NCBI RefSeq assembly: GCF_023516455.1
Contig: NZ_JAMGBA010000001.1
Span: forward strand, 372,001 to 436,000
Length of the DNA: 64,000 nt
From: Sphingomonas caseinilytica
Lineage (GTDB): Bacteria; Pseudomonadota; Alphaproteobacteria; Sphingomonadales; Sphingomonadaceae
Reading direction: 5' to 3'
Position 1 is the first letter of the stretch. The number at the start of each line of letters is the position of its first letter. The notes below the pieces were generated by a model. The model saw only the letters and a list, made by a program, of their open reading frames with translations. It made no database searches and was not told the origin of the DNA. The translations under genes were made by a program, and so were the position numbers. This document shows positions 1-8,645 of this stretch, in pieces.

Positions 1-485
1 TGCCGATGGATCGTCCCGGTGCGATTCGCGTTGCTTCGCATGGACCTGAAACAGCGAAGGTGATGCTGCTGTCCGATCTTCCTGCTCGTGAGGATGTTGC
101 CGACGACAAACCGATCGGCGGCGAGGCTTGGGCCCTGACGAACAGGATGCTGGCGGCGATCGGCATTGGCACGGACGAAGCCTATGTCGCCTCGCTGTCC
201 CCCTTTCATGCGCCGGGCGCTCGTTTCAACGGCGATCTCGATGCCTGCGCGGGGATCGCGCGCGACCATATCAGGCTGGCGCGGCCCGAACGGCTGATCC
301 TGTTTGGCGATGCCCCGGCCAAGGCCTTGATCGGCGAACCCCTGGCCCGTGCCCGAGGCAAGGTCCATCGGGTCGAAGGCATCCGGACCATTGCGACCTT
401 CCACCCCCGATGGCTGCTTCAGCGTCCGTCGGACAAGGCGCTGGCGTGGCGCGACCTTTTGTTATTGATGAGTGAGAGCGATTGA
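1..485 (+). CDS. Uracil-DNA glycosylase family protein, C-terminal part (5' end outside window)
   Basis: The visible 159 residues resemble the C-terminal two thirds of a family 4/5-type uracil-DNA glycosylase, which removes uracil from DNA in base-excision repair. Seen: a GGEAW segment, a conserved alternating core (RPERLILFGDAPAKALIG) and the closing TFHPRWLLQRP motif that carries the catalytic-loop histidine of the superfamily. The frame is open to the left edge, so the ATG at base 6 is probably internal; the iron-sulfur cysteines and water-activating motif expected at the N-terminus would lie upstream. The stop overlaps the next start as TGATG, suggesting translational coupling to the transglycosylase gene. 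Confidence 0.75.
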   Translation, partial: PMDRPGAIRVASHGPETAKVMLLSDLPAREDVADDKPIGGEAWALTNRMLAAIGIGTDEAYVASLSPFHAPGARFNGDLDACAGIARDHIRLARPERLILFGDAPAKALIGEPLARARGKVHRVEGIRTIATFHPRWLLQRPSDKALAWRDLLLLMSESD

Positions 486-2269
486 TGCGATTTGGTTTGG
501 TACTGATTGCCGGCTTGCTGTTGGGCTCGCCCGTTATCGCTCAAGAGACCGATCCGCTTGCGCCCCTGGAGCCCGATGGCAGCGAGCCGCCGGAGCCCAT
601 CATCCCGGTGACCCAGCCGGCAACCAAGCCATCGGGGACGGCCACGACGACGGTCACGCCGACGCCGGCCCCACCCCCTCGCCCCGTTGTAATTCCAAAG
701 GATTGGCGCGGTGTTTTGACGGCCATTCGCAACGGCGAGTGGGAGGCAGCGCGTCTCGGCATCGATGCTCTTCCAAACGGCCCATTGAAGCCCTTCGCAA
801 AGGCTGAACTCTACACGGCCAAGGATTCGCCCAAGGTCGAGCTCGGTCCGATCCTGGCCTTGATGGAGGAGGCTCCCGAACTCCCGCAGGCGGAACAGCT
901 CTACCGGATGGCGGTGAGCCGTGGCGCCCATCACTCCGAGCTGCCGTCGATCTTTTGGGCGCGTCCGACCGTCTCCCTTGGCAGTGCGCCGCGGCGTGGC
1001 AAGACGCGCCCGGTAGAGGGTGAGCCTTATGCCGACCAGCTCCGCCTGACGCTGGAGCCGATGATCAAGACCGACGACGGTACGGGCGCGGAGGCCGCTT
1101 ATCTCGCGGCGATGCCCTATTTGTCGGTCGAAGCCAGGGCGGAGGCCGCCCATCGGGTAGCCTGGATCTACTTCGTCGGAGGCCGCGATGCAGACGCTGT
1201 TCGGATTGCCGACATGGGCCGGGCCGGCGCGTCCGGCGAATGGGCTGCGCAGGCAGCCTGGATTTCCGGTCTCGCCTCCTGGCGACTGAACGATTTCAAC
1301 GCCGCCTTCTACAGCTTGCGGCAGGCCGCGAGGCTGGCGCGAGAGCCCGAATTCTACGCGGCGACCCATTATTGGTCGGCGAGAGCGGCACAGGCCAGCC
1401 GGCGGCCGCAGGAAGTCAATCCGCTCCTGCGCGCGGCGGCGCGATCGGCGGAAAGCTTCTACGGACTGCTGGCCCGTGAAGCCCTGGGCATGGACAAGCG
1501 ATTGCCGCAAACGGCAGCGTCGCGAGACCTCAACAAGGTCGAAGCTTTGCCGAATATCCGCCGGGCAACGGAATTGGCGGCACTTGGCTGGCGGTCCAGC
1601 GCGGAGCAACTCTTGCGCCATCAGGCCAAGATCGGAAATCCTGCCGATCACCGCAGCCTGGTCCGCGTGGCCGACAAGCTGGACCTGGCAGGCGCGCAAT
1701 TCTGGCTGGCCCACTTCGGACCTCAGGGCGCCCAGGTGGACGCTGCGGACCGCTATCCGACGCCGAACTGGACCCCGTACAATGGCTGGCGGGTCGATCC
1801 GGCGCTGGCCTATGCCCACATCATCCAGGAATCGAACTTCCGCGCCGAAGCCGTGAGCCCTGCCGGAGCGGTCGGCCTGATGCAGGTTCGGCCGGGCACC
1901 GCCGGCGATACGGCAAGGGCTCGCGGCACGTCCGTGACCGCCGCATCGCTCAAGGACCCGCTGGTCAACATCGACTATGGCCAGGCGTTTATCGAGCTAA
2001 TTCGCGGCAACGCCGCCACCCGCGGGCAACTGCCGAAGGTGATTGCGGCCTACAACGCCGGGCCCGTACCGGTTCAGCGATGGGCTTATTACGATCGCGG
2101 CGATCCGCTGCTTTGGATCGAAAGCATTCCCTATTGGGAAACGCGGTTCTACGTTCCTTCAGTCCTGCGCAATATGTGGGTCATCCAGGGCCTGAAGGGC
2201 GAACCCACGCCGACCCTCACGTCCCTTGCCGAACATAAATGGCCGGACTTCCCAGCGAAGCGCCGCTGA
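485..2269 (+). CDS. Soluble lytic murein transglycosylase (Slt70-like)
   Basis: This 594-residue protein should cleave the MurNAc-GlcNAc bond of peptidoglycan in the periplasm with formation of 1,6-anhydro-MurNAc. It has an N-terminal signal peptide (MRFGLVLIAGLLLGSPVIAQ), a Pro/Thr-rich linker, a long alpha-helical superhelix-like middle (about 90-420) and a C-terminal SLT domain. In that domain the catalytic glutamate is E449 in IIQESNF, followed by GLMQVRPGTA and AAYNAGP. The ATG at 485 is chosen over the TTG three bases earlier because it shares its A with the upstream TGA. Length and architecture fit Slt70-type enzymes. Membership is firm, the exact subgroup is not. Confidence 0.92.
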   Translation: MRFGLVLIAGLLLGSPVIAQETDPLAPLEPDGSEPPEPIIPVTQPATKPSGTATTTVTPTPAPPPRPVVIPKDWRGVLTAIRNGEWEAARLGIDALPNGPLKPFAKAELYTAKDSPKVELGPILALMEEAPELPQAEQLYRMAVSRGAHHSELPSIFWARPTVSLGSAPRRGKTRPVEGEPYADQLRLTLEPMIKTDDGTGAEAAYLAAMPYLSVEARAEAAHRVAWIYFVGGRDADAVRIADMGRAGASGEWAAQAAWISGLASWRLNDFNAAFYSLRQAARLAREPEFYAATHYWSARAAQASRRPQEVNPLLRAAARSAESFYGLLAREALGMDKRLPQTAASRDLNKVEALPNIRRATELAALGWRSSAEQLLRHQAKIGNPADHRSLVRVADKLDLAGAQFWLAHFGPQGAQVDAADRYPTPNWTPYNGWRVDPALAYAHIIQESNFRAEAVSPAGAVGLMQVRPGTAGDTARARGTSVTAASLKDPLVNIDYGQAFIELIRGNAATRGQLPKVIAAYNAGPVPVQRWAYYDRGDPLLWIESIPYWETRFYVPSVLRNMWVIQGLKGEPTPTLTSLAEHKWPDFPAKRR

Positions 2270-2334
2270 GCCGGGGAACCGGCTTTGTTCCGATTGGTTG
2301 AATTCGCGAAGAGCGGGGCAGTCGGAGACTGCTC

Positions 2335-2394
2335 ATGTATATCGGAATTGGTGGACTTATCCTGCTGATAATCGTGCTGGTTGTCCTCTTCTAG
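2335..2394 (+). CDS. Putative 19-residue hydrophobic micropeptide
   Basis: An ATG follows a GGAG motif by a normal distance and opens a 19-codon frame made almost wholly of Ile, Leu, Val and Gly (MYIGIGGLILLIIVLVVLF), long enough for a single membrane helix. It sits alone in the 174-base gap between the transglycosylase and radical SAM genes. Such minimal single-helix peptides exist in many proteobacteria, but nothing here proves translation; a chance hydrophobic run is possible. No function can be assigned. Confidence 0.4.
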   Translation: MYIGIGGLILLIIVLVVLF

Positions 2395-2443
2395 CAAGGC
2401 ATTCGTTCTTGTTACGTTCTCATTGTTCGACTAGGCTGGCACC

Positions 2444-3514
2444 ATGCCGGTCGAGTCGATCAGTGGGCGCGGCGCCACCCGAAACGCCACTCCGACGCGC
2501 TTCAACCTGAAGGAGCGCATTGCCGATGGTGATTGGCTTGACGAGGTGGAAAGTCTCGATGGCCTTCCTACACGGCGAACCACGGTCACCGTCGAACGGC
2601 CGAAAAGCATCATCACCCGCAACAGTTCGCCGGACCTGGGCTTTGATCGCTCGATCAATCCCTATCGCGGCTGCGAGCATGGCTGCATCTATTGCTTCGC
2701 AAGGCCAACCCACGCCTTCCATGACCTCTCCCCCGGGGTCGATTTCGAAAGCCGACTGTTCGCCAAGCCGGACGCCGCGAAGCTGCTGCACGCCGCACTG
2801 TCACAGCCGGGCTATTCGGTGGCGCCGATCGCGCTCGGGACGAACACCGATCCCTACCAGCCGATCGAAGAAGATTGGCGGATTACGCGTTCGATCCTCG
2901 AGTTGCTGCTTGAGACGAAGCACCCCTTCACCATCACCACGAAATCGGACCGGGTGGTACGCGACCTGGATATCATTGGACCGGCAGCGCGCCTTGGAAT
3001 CGCCGCCGTCGCGGTCTCGGTTACTTCGCTCGATCCCAAGGTGCTTTCTACGCTCGAACCCCGGGCCCCCGCTCCGCGCAAGCGACTGGCGGCGATCAAG
3101 GCTCTGACCGAGGCGGGCGTGCCGACCTTTGTGTCCGTCGCGCCGGTGATCCCCCAGATCACCGATCATGAGCTGGAATCGATCGTCGAAGCGGCGGCGG
3201 AAGCCGGCGCGCGCGGCGCCACCTTCATTCCGGTCCGGCTGCCGCACGAAGTGGCCCCGCTGTTCCGCGCCTGGCTCGACGACCATTATCCCGACCGCGC
3301 GGCCAAGGTCATGGCCACCATCCAGTCACTTCGCGGCGGCAAGGACAATGACCCCAACTTCTTCACGAGGATGCGTGGACAGGGGGCCTGGGCGGAGCTT
3401 ATCCGCACGCGCTTCGAGATCGCTTGCCGGAAGCACAACCTGCCGCGCCTGAAAATTCCGCTGCGCCGCGACCTGTTCGAGCCGCCAGCAGGCGACCAGT
3501 TGCGACTGTTTTGA
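2444..3514 (+). CDS. Radical SAM protein, PA0069/Rv2578c-like
   Basis: A 356-residue radical SAM enzyme. The iron-sulfur cluster motif CxxxCxxC is visible as Cys77, Cys81 and Cys84 in RGCEHGCIYCFARP, directly after a segment typical of the SplB/PA0069-like branch (SIITRNSSPDLGFDRSINPY). The rest forms the expected partial TIM barrel. Members of this branch are widespread in proteobacteria and lack an established substrate; the SplB resemblance does not make it a spore photoproduct lyase. The gene stands alone with ordinary spacing on both sides. Family assignment is strong, function unknown. Confidence 0.9.
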   Translation: MPVESISGRGATRNATPTRFNLKERIADGDWLDEVESLDGLPTRRTTVTVERPKSIITRNSSPDLGFDRSINPYRGCEHGCIYCFARPTHAFHDLSPGVDFESRLFAKPDAAKLLHAALSQPGYSVAPIALGTNTDPYQPIEEDWRITRSILELLLETKHPFTITTKSDRVVRDLDIIGPAARLGIAAVAVSVTSLDPKVLSTLEPRAPAPRKRLAAIKALTEAGVPTFVSVAPVIPQITDHELESIVEAAAEAGARGATFIPVRLPHEVAPLFRAWLDDHYPDRAAKVMATIQSLRGGKDNDPNFFTRMRGQGAWAELIRTRFEIACRKHNLPRLKIPLRRDLFEPPAGDQLRLF

Positions 3515-3593
3515 TCGATCGCCTCTGCCATTTTATGGCAATTTTTGACAAAGGGCGGTGACAGGCGCGCGAACCGCCCTTAGCAATCCGGCC

Positions 3594-4982
3594 ATGTTTC
3601 GTACCCTTGTTGCAGCATCGCTGCTGGCCGCCGCTTCCGCCCTTCCCGCCCAAGTCCATCAGTCCCCGCTGGTGGATCCCAAGGTCGCCGCCCTGCGTGA
3701 TGCGGCGCATGACGGCGATCATTATGCCTGGGACATCACAGAAGGACTGACGACTGAGGTAGGCCCGCGCCTTGCCGGCACCGAAGCGGAGGCCCGCGCA
3801 CGGGATTGGTCGGTCAAGAAGCTGACGGAAATGGGCTTTGCCAACGTCCGCATCGAACCGTTCGACCTGCCCGTATGGGTGCGCGGCCACGAAAGCGCGG
3901 AGATCCTCGCCCCCTTCCCCCAGCCGATGGTTGTAGCTGCGCTCGGCAACAGCGCTTCGTCGGGACCGGATGGGGTGACGGGAGAGATCGTCGCCTTCGA
4001 CAGCATGGACGCTCTCCGCGCCGCGCCAGATGAACTGGTTCGCGGCAAGATTGTTTTCGTCGACCATGCGATGCCGGCTAACCAGGACGGCTCGGGCTAC
4101 GGACAGTTTGGCGCGGCGCGGCGGCAGGGCCCGACCCTCGCCTCGCAGAAGGGCGCGCTGGCAATCGTGGTTCGCTCCATCGGAACGGACAATCACCGGA
4201 CTCCGCACACGGGGACCATGTCCTTCGACAATGGGGCCAAGCCGATCCCGGCAGGCGCCTTGTCCAATCCCGACGCCGATCAGCTGCTGCGCATCCTGAA
4301 GCGCGGCCAGCCTGTGCGCATGAAGCTGGTCCTGGAAAGCCGGCAACTTGGAACCGGAAAATCGGGCAATGTGATTGCCGAAGTGCCGGGCCGCGACCCG
4401 AACCTGCCGCCGATCCTGGTCAGCGGGCATCTCGACAGCTGGGACCAGGGCACCGGTGCGATCGACGACGCCTCGGGCGTTGCGATCGCTGCGGCCGCGG
4501 CGAAGCGCATCATGGATGCGGGCCGTCCGCTGCGAACGATCCGGATCGTCTGGTTCGGCGCCGAGGAGGTTGGGCTGTTCGGCGGCCTCGCTTATCGCGC
4601 GACGCACGGCAAGGAACCGCATTATGCGATGATGGAAAGCGATTTCGGCGCCGACAGGATCTACAAGGTCGACAGCAAGCTGGGCCCGGACCGCAAGTCG
4701 GAAGCCGAGGCGATCGCCAAGGCGCTGGCGCCGCTCGGAATCGTCACCGGTTCCTTCACGGAGGCTGAAGGATCGGACATCGGACCGATGCTGAAGGACG
4801 GGCATTTCGGGGTAGGCCTTAGCCAGGACGGGACACGCTATTTCGACCTGCATCACACCGCCGACGACACGTTGGACAAGATCGACCCCGCCCAGCTTCG
4901 GCAGAATGTGGCCGCCTGGACCACCGTGCTGGCGATACTTTCGGGCGGGATCGAGGAGCCGAAAGCAGGGAAGCGGCGTTAA
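3594..4982 (+). CDS. Secreted M28-family zinc metallopeptidase
   Basis: A 462-residue exported aminopeptidase/carboxypeptidase Q-like enzyme. The ATG at 3594 is preferred because it begins a signal peptide (MFRTLVAASLLAAASALPAQ). A PA-like insert precedes the catalytic domain. The two-zinc M28 ligand set is recognisable: H279 and D281 in SGHLDSWDQG, D291 in AIDDASG, E324/E325 in FGAEEVGLFGG, D350 in MESDFGAD, and a late His in FDLHHTADDTLD. It probably hydrolyses small peptides in the periplasm as a nutritional or turnover enzyme; the true substrate cannot be read from sequence. Confidence 0.9.
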   Translation: MFRTLVAASLLAAASALPAQVHQSPLVDPKVAALRDAAHDGDHYAWDITEGLTTEVGPRLAGTEAEARARDWSVKKLTEMGFANVRIEPFDLPVWVRGHESAEILAPFPQPMVVAALGNSASSGPDGVTGEIVAFDSMDALRAAPDELVRGKIVFVDHAMPANQDGSGYGQFGAARRQGPTLASQKGALAIVVRSIGTDNHRTPHTGTMSFDNGAKPIPAGALSNPDADQLLRILKRGQPVRMKLVLESRQLGTGKSGNVIAEVPGRDPNLPPILVSGHLDSWDQGTGAIDDASGVAIAAAAAKRIMDAGRPLRTIRIVWFGAEEVGLFGGLAYRATHGKEPHYAMMESDFGADRIYKVDSKLGPDRKSEAEAIAKALAPLGIVTGSFTEAEGSDIGPMLKDGHFGVGLSQDGTRYFDLHHTADDTLDKIDPAQLRQNVAAWTTVLAILSGGIEEPKAGKRR

Positions 4983-5014
4983 GCCCCCGCAACAAATCGT
5001 TACGGGAGGAATAT

Positions 5015-5251
5015 ATGCGAATGATCGTGGCCCTGCCCTTGCTGGCGCTTGCCGCCTGTCAGGTGACGAAGGACGATGCCAACGACAGCGTGACGGTTGA
5101 ATATAATCAGGACGTCGCGGAAAACGGCCTTGAAGATGCGGCCAATCTTGCCGGAAATGTCGCGGCGACCGTCAGCAATGACGTTCAGGAAGCCGCCGAC
5201 AAGGTCGAGAACACCGACATCGACGTCGACGTGAACACGAACGCAAACTAG
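5015..5251 (+). CDS. Small lipoprotein-like hypothetical protein
   Basis: A 78-residue product preceded by a strong GGGAGGA ribosome-binding site. The N-terminus reads MRMIVALPLLALAACQ, a short signal sequence with a lipobox (LAAC), so lipidation at Cys15 is predicted. The remainder is acidic, rich in Asn, Asp, Val and Ala, ending in an alternating acidic repeat (DIDVDVNTN). It resembles the short coil-forming envelope lipoproteins found in many alphaproteobacteria, but no specific family was recognised. Confidence 0.75.
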   Translation: MRMIVALPLLALAACQVTKDDANDSVTVEYNQDVAENGLEDAANLAGNVAATVSNDVQEAADKVENTDIDVDVNTNAN

Positions 5252-5315
5252 TCCGTCGCCAGTTCGAATTAGCCTTTTCGAGGCCACATCACGCTGCTAG
5301 GCGGCGCTCTCCGGT

Positions 5316-5393
<78 letters not shown>

Positions 5394-5403
5394 CACCTTT
5401 TCA

Positions 5404-5424
5404 GGACCATCTGGGAGATGGTCC
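5404..5424. repeat. Perfect 9-bp hairpin between the two tRNAs
   Basis: GGACCATCT and AGATGGTCC pair perfectly around a GGG loop. It begins 12 bases after the tRNA-Pro CCA end. No T-tract follows on the plus strand, so it is not a clear intrinsic terminator. It may mark a processing site in a dicistronic tRNA transcript or act as a weak Rho-aided terminator. Confidence 0.6.
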
Positions 5425-5456
5425 GAAATTGTGATCAATGTGTCGGGTAAGCGGTG

Positions 5457-5531
5457 GGGCCTGTAGCTCAATGGTAGAGCTGGCCGCTCATAACGGCTTG
5501 GTTGTAGGTTCGAGTCCTGCCGGGCCCACCA
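5457..5531 (+). tRNA. tRNA with CAT anticodon, probably tRNA-Ile2 (lysidine-modified)
   Basis: The acceptor arms GGGCCTG and CGGGCCC pair with one wobble; A73 and CCA (5529-5531) are encoded. The anticodon arm GGCCG/CGGCT encloses CTCATAA with anticodon CAT. It is not an initiator, because the first acceptor pair is a proper G-C. Pairs C4-G69 and C5-G68 with A37 and A38 match the known recognition features for the lysidine synthase TilS, which favours tRNA-Ile2 over elongator tRNA-Met. The tRNA gene is certain, the isotype less so. Confidence 0.9.
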
Positions 5532-5537
5532 GCCCGG

Positions 5538-7070
5538 CTATTTCCTGGATGCAGGCAGGACGAGCTGGAATTCGGTCGGGGTCAGGCGCAGGCTTCCCGA
5601 AGCGAGCTGGGCAAGTCCGCGGACCAGCCTGAGGGCGAACCCAAGGCCAAGGGGCGATACAGTGCCAGCGTCTTCGACCTGGAATGCGGGATCCATGATC
5701 TGCGCATCAGTGAGCTGGCGGGTCGATGCGGGCCGGGTCACCGAAATTGTGAGCCGCTTCTTGGCTTCCCGCACCTCCACATCGACTTGCTGCCCGTCCG
5801 GAGCAGCCTCGATAGCGGCGCCTAGCAGCCGACCCAGCAGCCGCCGAGCCAGTTCCGGTTCCAGTGCGCAGCGAAGCGAGCCGAGCGATGTCGCGATCCG
5901 CAAGCGAACATCGCGGGAAAGCGCGCGATTGCCCCATTCTTCAGCCAACGCAGGAAGTATTTCGGCAAGATCGGTCGATGCCCCTTCGGTTGCGGGCTGG
6001 GCCTGCAATCGGGCCGCGAAATCCAGGTCCTCGATCGCCGCCAGGAGCATTCGCGCCTGGCTAACGATCTCCGCAGCGCGGTGACGATAGTTGCGATGTG
6101 CCGGGCCGAGATACTGGCCGTCGATGATCTCGGCGAAACCGATAATCGCGTTGAGCGGGGTCTTGATCTCATGGATCGTCTCCCGAAGCGCGTCGGCATC
6201 GGCCATCGACGCAGGTAGCGACGGCTTTCCCTGAGCCTCTTCCTCCACTCCCTCGCGAATGGCGATGCCCCGGTAACCGAGGAAGCGGCCATCGTTCGGA
6301 GAGAAAGCGGGGATGCCGCTCAACCGCCATTCACCCTCGAGCGCCGGCGTGGGCAGCTTCATCGGCGTGTCATCGAACGGAAGACGATCGGTGAAGGCGC
6401 GGACAAGGGCGCGGGGCGCCCCTTCCTCGCTGGGGAGGCTTCGGCCAATGAGCGCGCCGCGCGGGGCGCCTTCTACCCAGCCGATCTGCCCCGACGCGTC
6501 GCATTCCCAACGGAACAGATTGGGTCCCGTTACAAGTTCCTTGCGATCGGGTTCGGGCAAGCGGGAGGATAGATCGGCGGCTTCCGCCGGCTGCGGCTCG
6601 CGCTTGCTTTTGAGCCGCTCGATACGCGCGACCATGTCTCCGATCGAAGGAGCAGGTTCCAACGCCGACTGAGGCACCTCGCCGGCCGTCGCCACGGGTT
6701 GCGCAGTCACAGCGACGGCGACATCGCCCCGGAGCGTCTGGATGAACGCGGCGACTTCATCACTCGCATCCCGAAGCACAAGCGCCCAGCCCTCCTCGTC
6801 GAGGGGAGCAGCGGCAAGCAGCGGTGCCGCAACCTCGAGCTTGTCCGCCGCGAAGATGGCGATCAGGCGGGGTTCGGCGGCGCGGCCGGCGATGCTCCGG
6901 GCGGTCGCAGCACGAACGGTCTTCGGTACGGAGCGAACGCCGGACTGGACCATGGTCAGCGCAGCGTCGAGCAACGCCGGGTCGAGTTCGTCATGGGGGC
7001 GGGAAAGAAGGTCGACGAGCTGGCGCCAGCGAACGGTCCGGTCGTGGGCGTCCGCGACCGGTTGCGTCAT
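5538..7070 (-). CDS. Sensor histidine kinase with degenerate ATPase domain
   Basis: A soluble protein of about 510 residues: alpha-helical N-terminus, a PAS-like middle (about 190-270), a HisKA domain with the phospho-acceptor His near residue 300 in ETIHEIKTPLNAIIGF, and a C-terminal HATPase_c-like region. The ATPase motifs are eroded: the N-box Asn is replaced (LLGRLLGAAIEAAP) and the DxGxG box reads TRPAST, while the glycine-rich ATP lid (LGLGFALRL) survives. It may be a pseudokinase or phosphotransfer scaffold. I prefer the ATG at 7070, with AGGA upstream; a GTG at 7100 is also possible. Its 3' end converges on the tRNA with only 6 bases between. No membrane segment or adjacent response regulator was seen. 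Confidence 0.8.
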   Translation of the reverse strand: MTQPVADAHDRTVRWRQLVDLLSRPHDELDPALLDAALTMVQSGVRSVPKTVRAATARSIAGRAAEPRLIAIFAADKLEVAAPLLAAAPLDEEGWALVLRDASDEVAAFIQTLRGDVAVAVTAQPVATAGEVPQSALEPAPSIGDMVARIERLKSKREPQPAEAADLSSRLPEPDRKELVTGPNLFRWECDASGQIGWVEGAPRGALIGRSLPSEEGAPRALVRAFTDRLPFDDTPMKLPTPALEGEWRLSGIPAFSPNDGRFLGYRGIAIREGVEEEAQGKPSLPASMADADALRETIHEIKTPLNAIIGFAEIIDGQYLGPAHRNYRHRAAEIVSQARMLLAAIEDLDFAARLQAQPATEGASTDLAEILPALAEEWGNRALSRDVRLRIATSLGSLRCALEPELARRLLGRLLGAAIEAAPDGQQVDVEVREAKKRLTISVTRPASTRQLTDAQIMDPAFQVEDAGTVSPLGLGFALRLVRGLAQLASGSLRLTPTEFQLVLPASRK

Positions 7071-7202
7071 TACCGTCCTGAGGCGGTCATCGTAACGCAC
7101 TGAATTCCATGCCCTCCCCGTACATGCCTGCAGCCATGCGGGTACGCGCGTGGGCGGGACAGTGGGTGAACATTAACCATCCCGAATTGGGACAATATGA
7201 AA

Positions 7203-7234
7203 AGGGCGCCGGAGCAGGTGCCCCGACGCCCTTA
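7203..7234 (-). terminator. Intrinsic terminator of the TPR gene
   Basis: On the minus strand, AAGGGCG and CGCCCTT form an outer stem, continued inward by CGGGGCA/TGCTCCG with a single T/G mismatch between, and followed by a short T run. It starts 22 bases past the stop of the TPR gene at 7256, so it fits as that gene's rho-independent terminator. Confidence 0.8.
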
Positions 7235-7255
7235 ATCACGATGTGTCGCTGGAAA

Positions 7256-8494
7256 CTAGGCCTTGGTTGCGACGTAGGCCAGCCAGAGCTTGGCGATCTC
7301 GGCCTGGGTGCCGCCAACCGCGTTCAACGCGGAGGTTGCGCCGGCCTTGTCGCCGGCACGGGCGAGCGCCATGCCGAGCCTCAGATTGGCGACGTCCTTG
7401 TCGACGCCCTGCTTGTCGAGCGCGGCGCGGAACAGGTCCGCCGACTTCTGATAATCGCCATAGCCATAATAGGCCTCGGCCGTGACCATCGCCTGTCGAG
7501 CGGCTGGAGCGGCCAGCGCCGTCTTTGCGCTGCCGTCGAGCGTCGCTCGATCGCCCTGCGACTTGGTGCTCGCCAGCGAATAAAGCTGACTGAAGGTCGC
7601 CTTGTTCTTGTCGATCGAATTGGCGGCGAAGCCCTGCTCGAGGACCATCTTGGCCTCGCCGGCGAAGCCCTTCGTCACCAGCGTATTGGCGAAGCGGAAA
7701 TAGTCGTTCTCGCCCGCCAGCGCTCCGGTCGCCTGCGCAAGTCGCATCGTGTCGATCAGGCCGCTGTCGTCCAGCTGGCTGGAGGTCTGGTAGATGCGGA
7801 TGGTGTCGCGCCAGGTCTTCGGACTCGGATAGGCTGCGACCCACTTGCGGCTGAGTTCCGGCGCATTCGGCAGCTTGGCGTTGAAGGCCAGTGCGACAGA
7901 GCGCTTGTACCAGCTTTCGTCAGCCTTCTGACCGCTCGCGGTCTTGGCGGCGATTGCTTTCTCGATGAGGGTCACCGCTTCGGCGGCCCGACCCTGACCG
8001 TTGCGCGTCTCGCCTAGCATCACGGTCGCTTCGAGGTGGTTGGGATCGATCTTCAGCACCTGCTCGAAGGCGGCGGCGGCCGGATCGAAATTCTTGGCGT
8101 TATAGTGAAGCTGCCCGAGGTTCATGTAGAGCGGTAGCGTTTCCGCCGGCGAGAGGTAGCCCGAGTTCAGAACCGCCTGGAGAGCCGTCAAGGTCGCTGC
8201 ATTATCCTTCGCATCGACCGCGGCCTTCAGCTGCAGCTGGGCGATCACGAAATGATCGTCCTTGTTCTTTGCCTTGGCCTGCGCGGCGGCCACCGCAGCG
8301 GGGATAGCCGCCGCATCCTTGGCGTTGACGGCGGCCTGCAGGGCGACGATTTCCTTGCGTGCACCGCTGGAAATCTGCGGCTGCTTCGGCGCCGCGGCCG
8401 CTTCGTCCTTCTTGTCCTGGGCAACCGCCGGAGCAGTCGTTACCAGGCCGCCGGCAGCCAGCAAAAGCGCAAATGCGGTGGGGTTCAGTTTCAT
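7256..8494 (-). CDS. Periplasmic tetratricopeptide-repeat protein
   Basis: A 412-residue exported protein. The ATG at 8494 follows AGGAGA and begins a signal peptide (MKLNPTAFALLLAAGGLVTT, cleavage near APAVAQ). The mature part is Ala/Lys-rich helical repeat with recognisable TPR features, for example YNAKNFDPAAAAFEQVLKID followed by NHLEATVMLGETRNGQGR. TPR proteins serve as scaffolds; no enzymatic domain is visible and no partner can be named from context. It is transcribed divergently from gyrA. Confidence 0.85.
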   Translation of the reverse strand: MKLNPTAFALLLAAGGLVTTAPAVAQDKKDEAAAAPKQPQISSGARKEIVALQAAVNAKDAAAIPAAVAAAQAKAKNKDDHFVIAQLQLKAAVDAKDNAATLTALQAVLNSGYLSPAETLPLYMNLGQLHYNAKNFDPAAAAFEQVLKIDPNHLEATVMLGETRNGQGRAAEAVTLIEKAIAAKTASGQKADESWYKRSVALAFNAKLPNAPELSRKWVAAYPSPKTWRDTIRIYQTSSQLDDSGLIDTMRLAQATGALAGENDYFRFANTLVTKGFAGEAKMVLEQGFAANSIDKNKATFSQLYSLASTKSQGDRATLDGSAKTALAAPAARQAMVTAEAYYGYGDYQKSADLFRAALDKQGVDKDVANLRLGMALARAGDKAGATSALNAVGGTQAEIAKLWLAYVATKA

Positions 8495-8645
8495 TCCTGT
8501 CTCCTGTTGCGCCGGCTTCCCGATCGGCCAGTCCGGCAGCGAAAGTTTTTTTGGATTACCGGGCAGCCCCATAGACTTGATCCCCGGCCACGAAAAGCGC
8601 GAATGGCGTAGATGGCCTTAACCCCGTTTGAACCACCGGTTCATT

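Noticed and set aside
419-1819. Long open frame antisense to the lytic transglycosylase
   Set aside because: Arg/Gly/Pro-rich shadow of a high-GC gene; no motif, and the sense frame has a clear SLT domain.
3399-4856. Long open frame antisense to the M28 peptidase
   Set aside because: Its residues are typical of GC-driven antisense translation; the sense frame has all metal ligands.
7109-8017. Plus-strand frame opposite the TPR gene
   Set aside because: The TPR frame has a signal peptide, ribosome-binding site and terminator; the plus frame has none.
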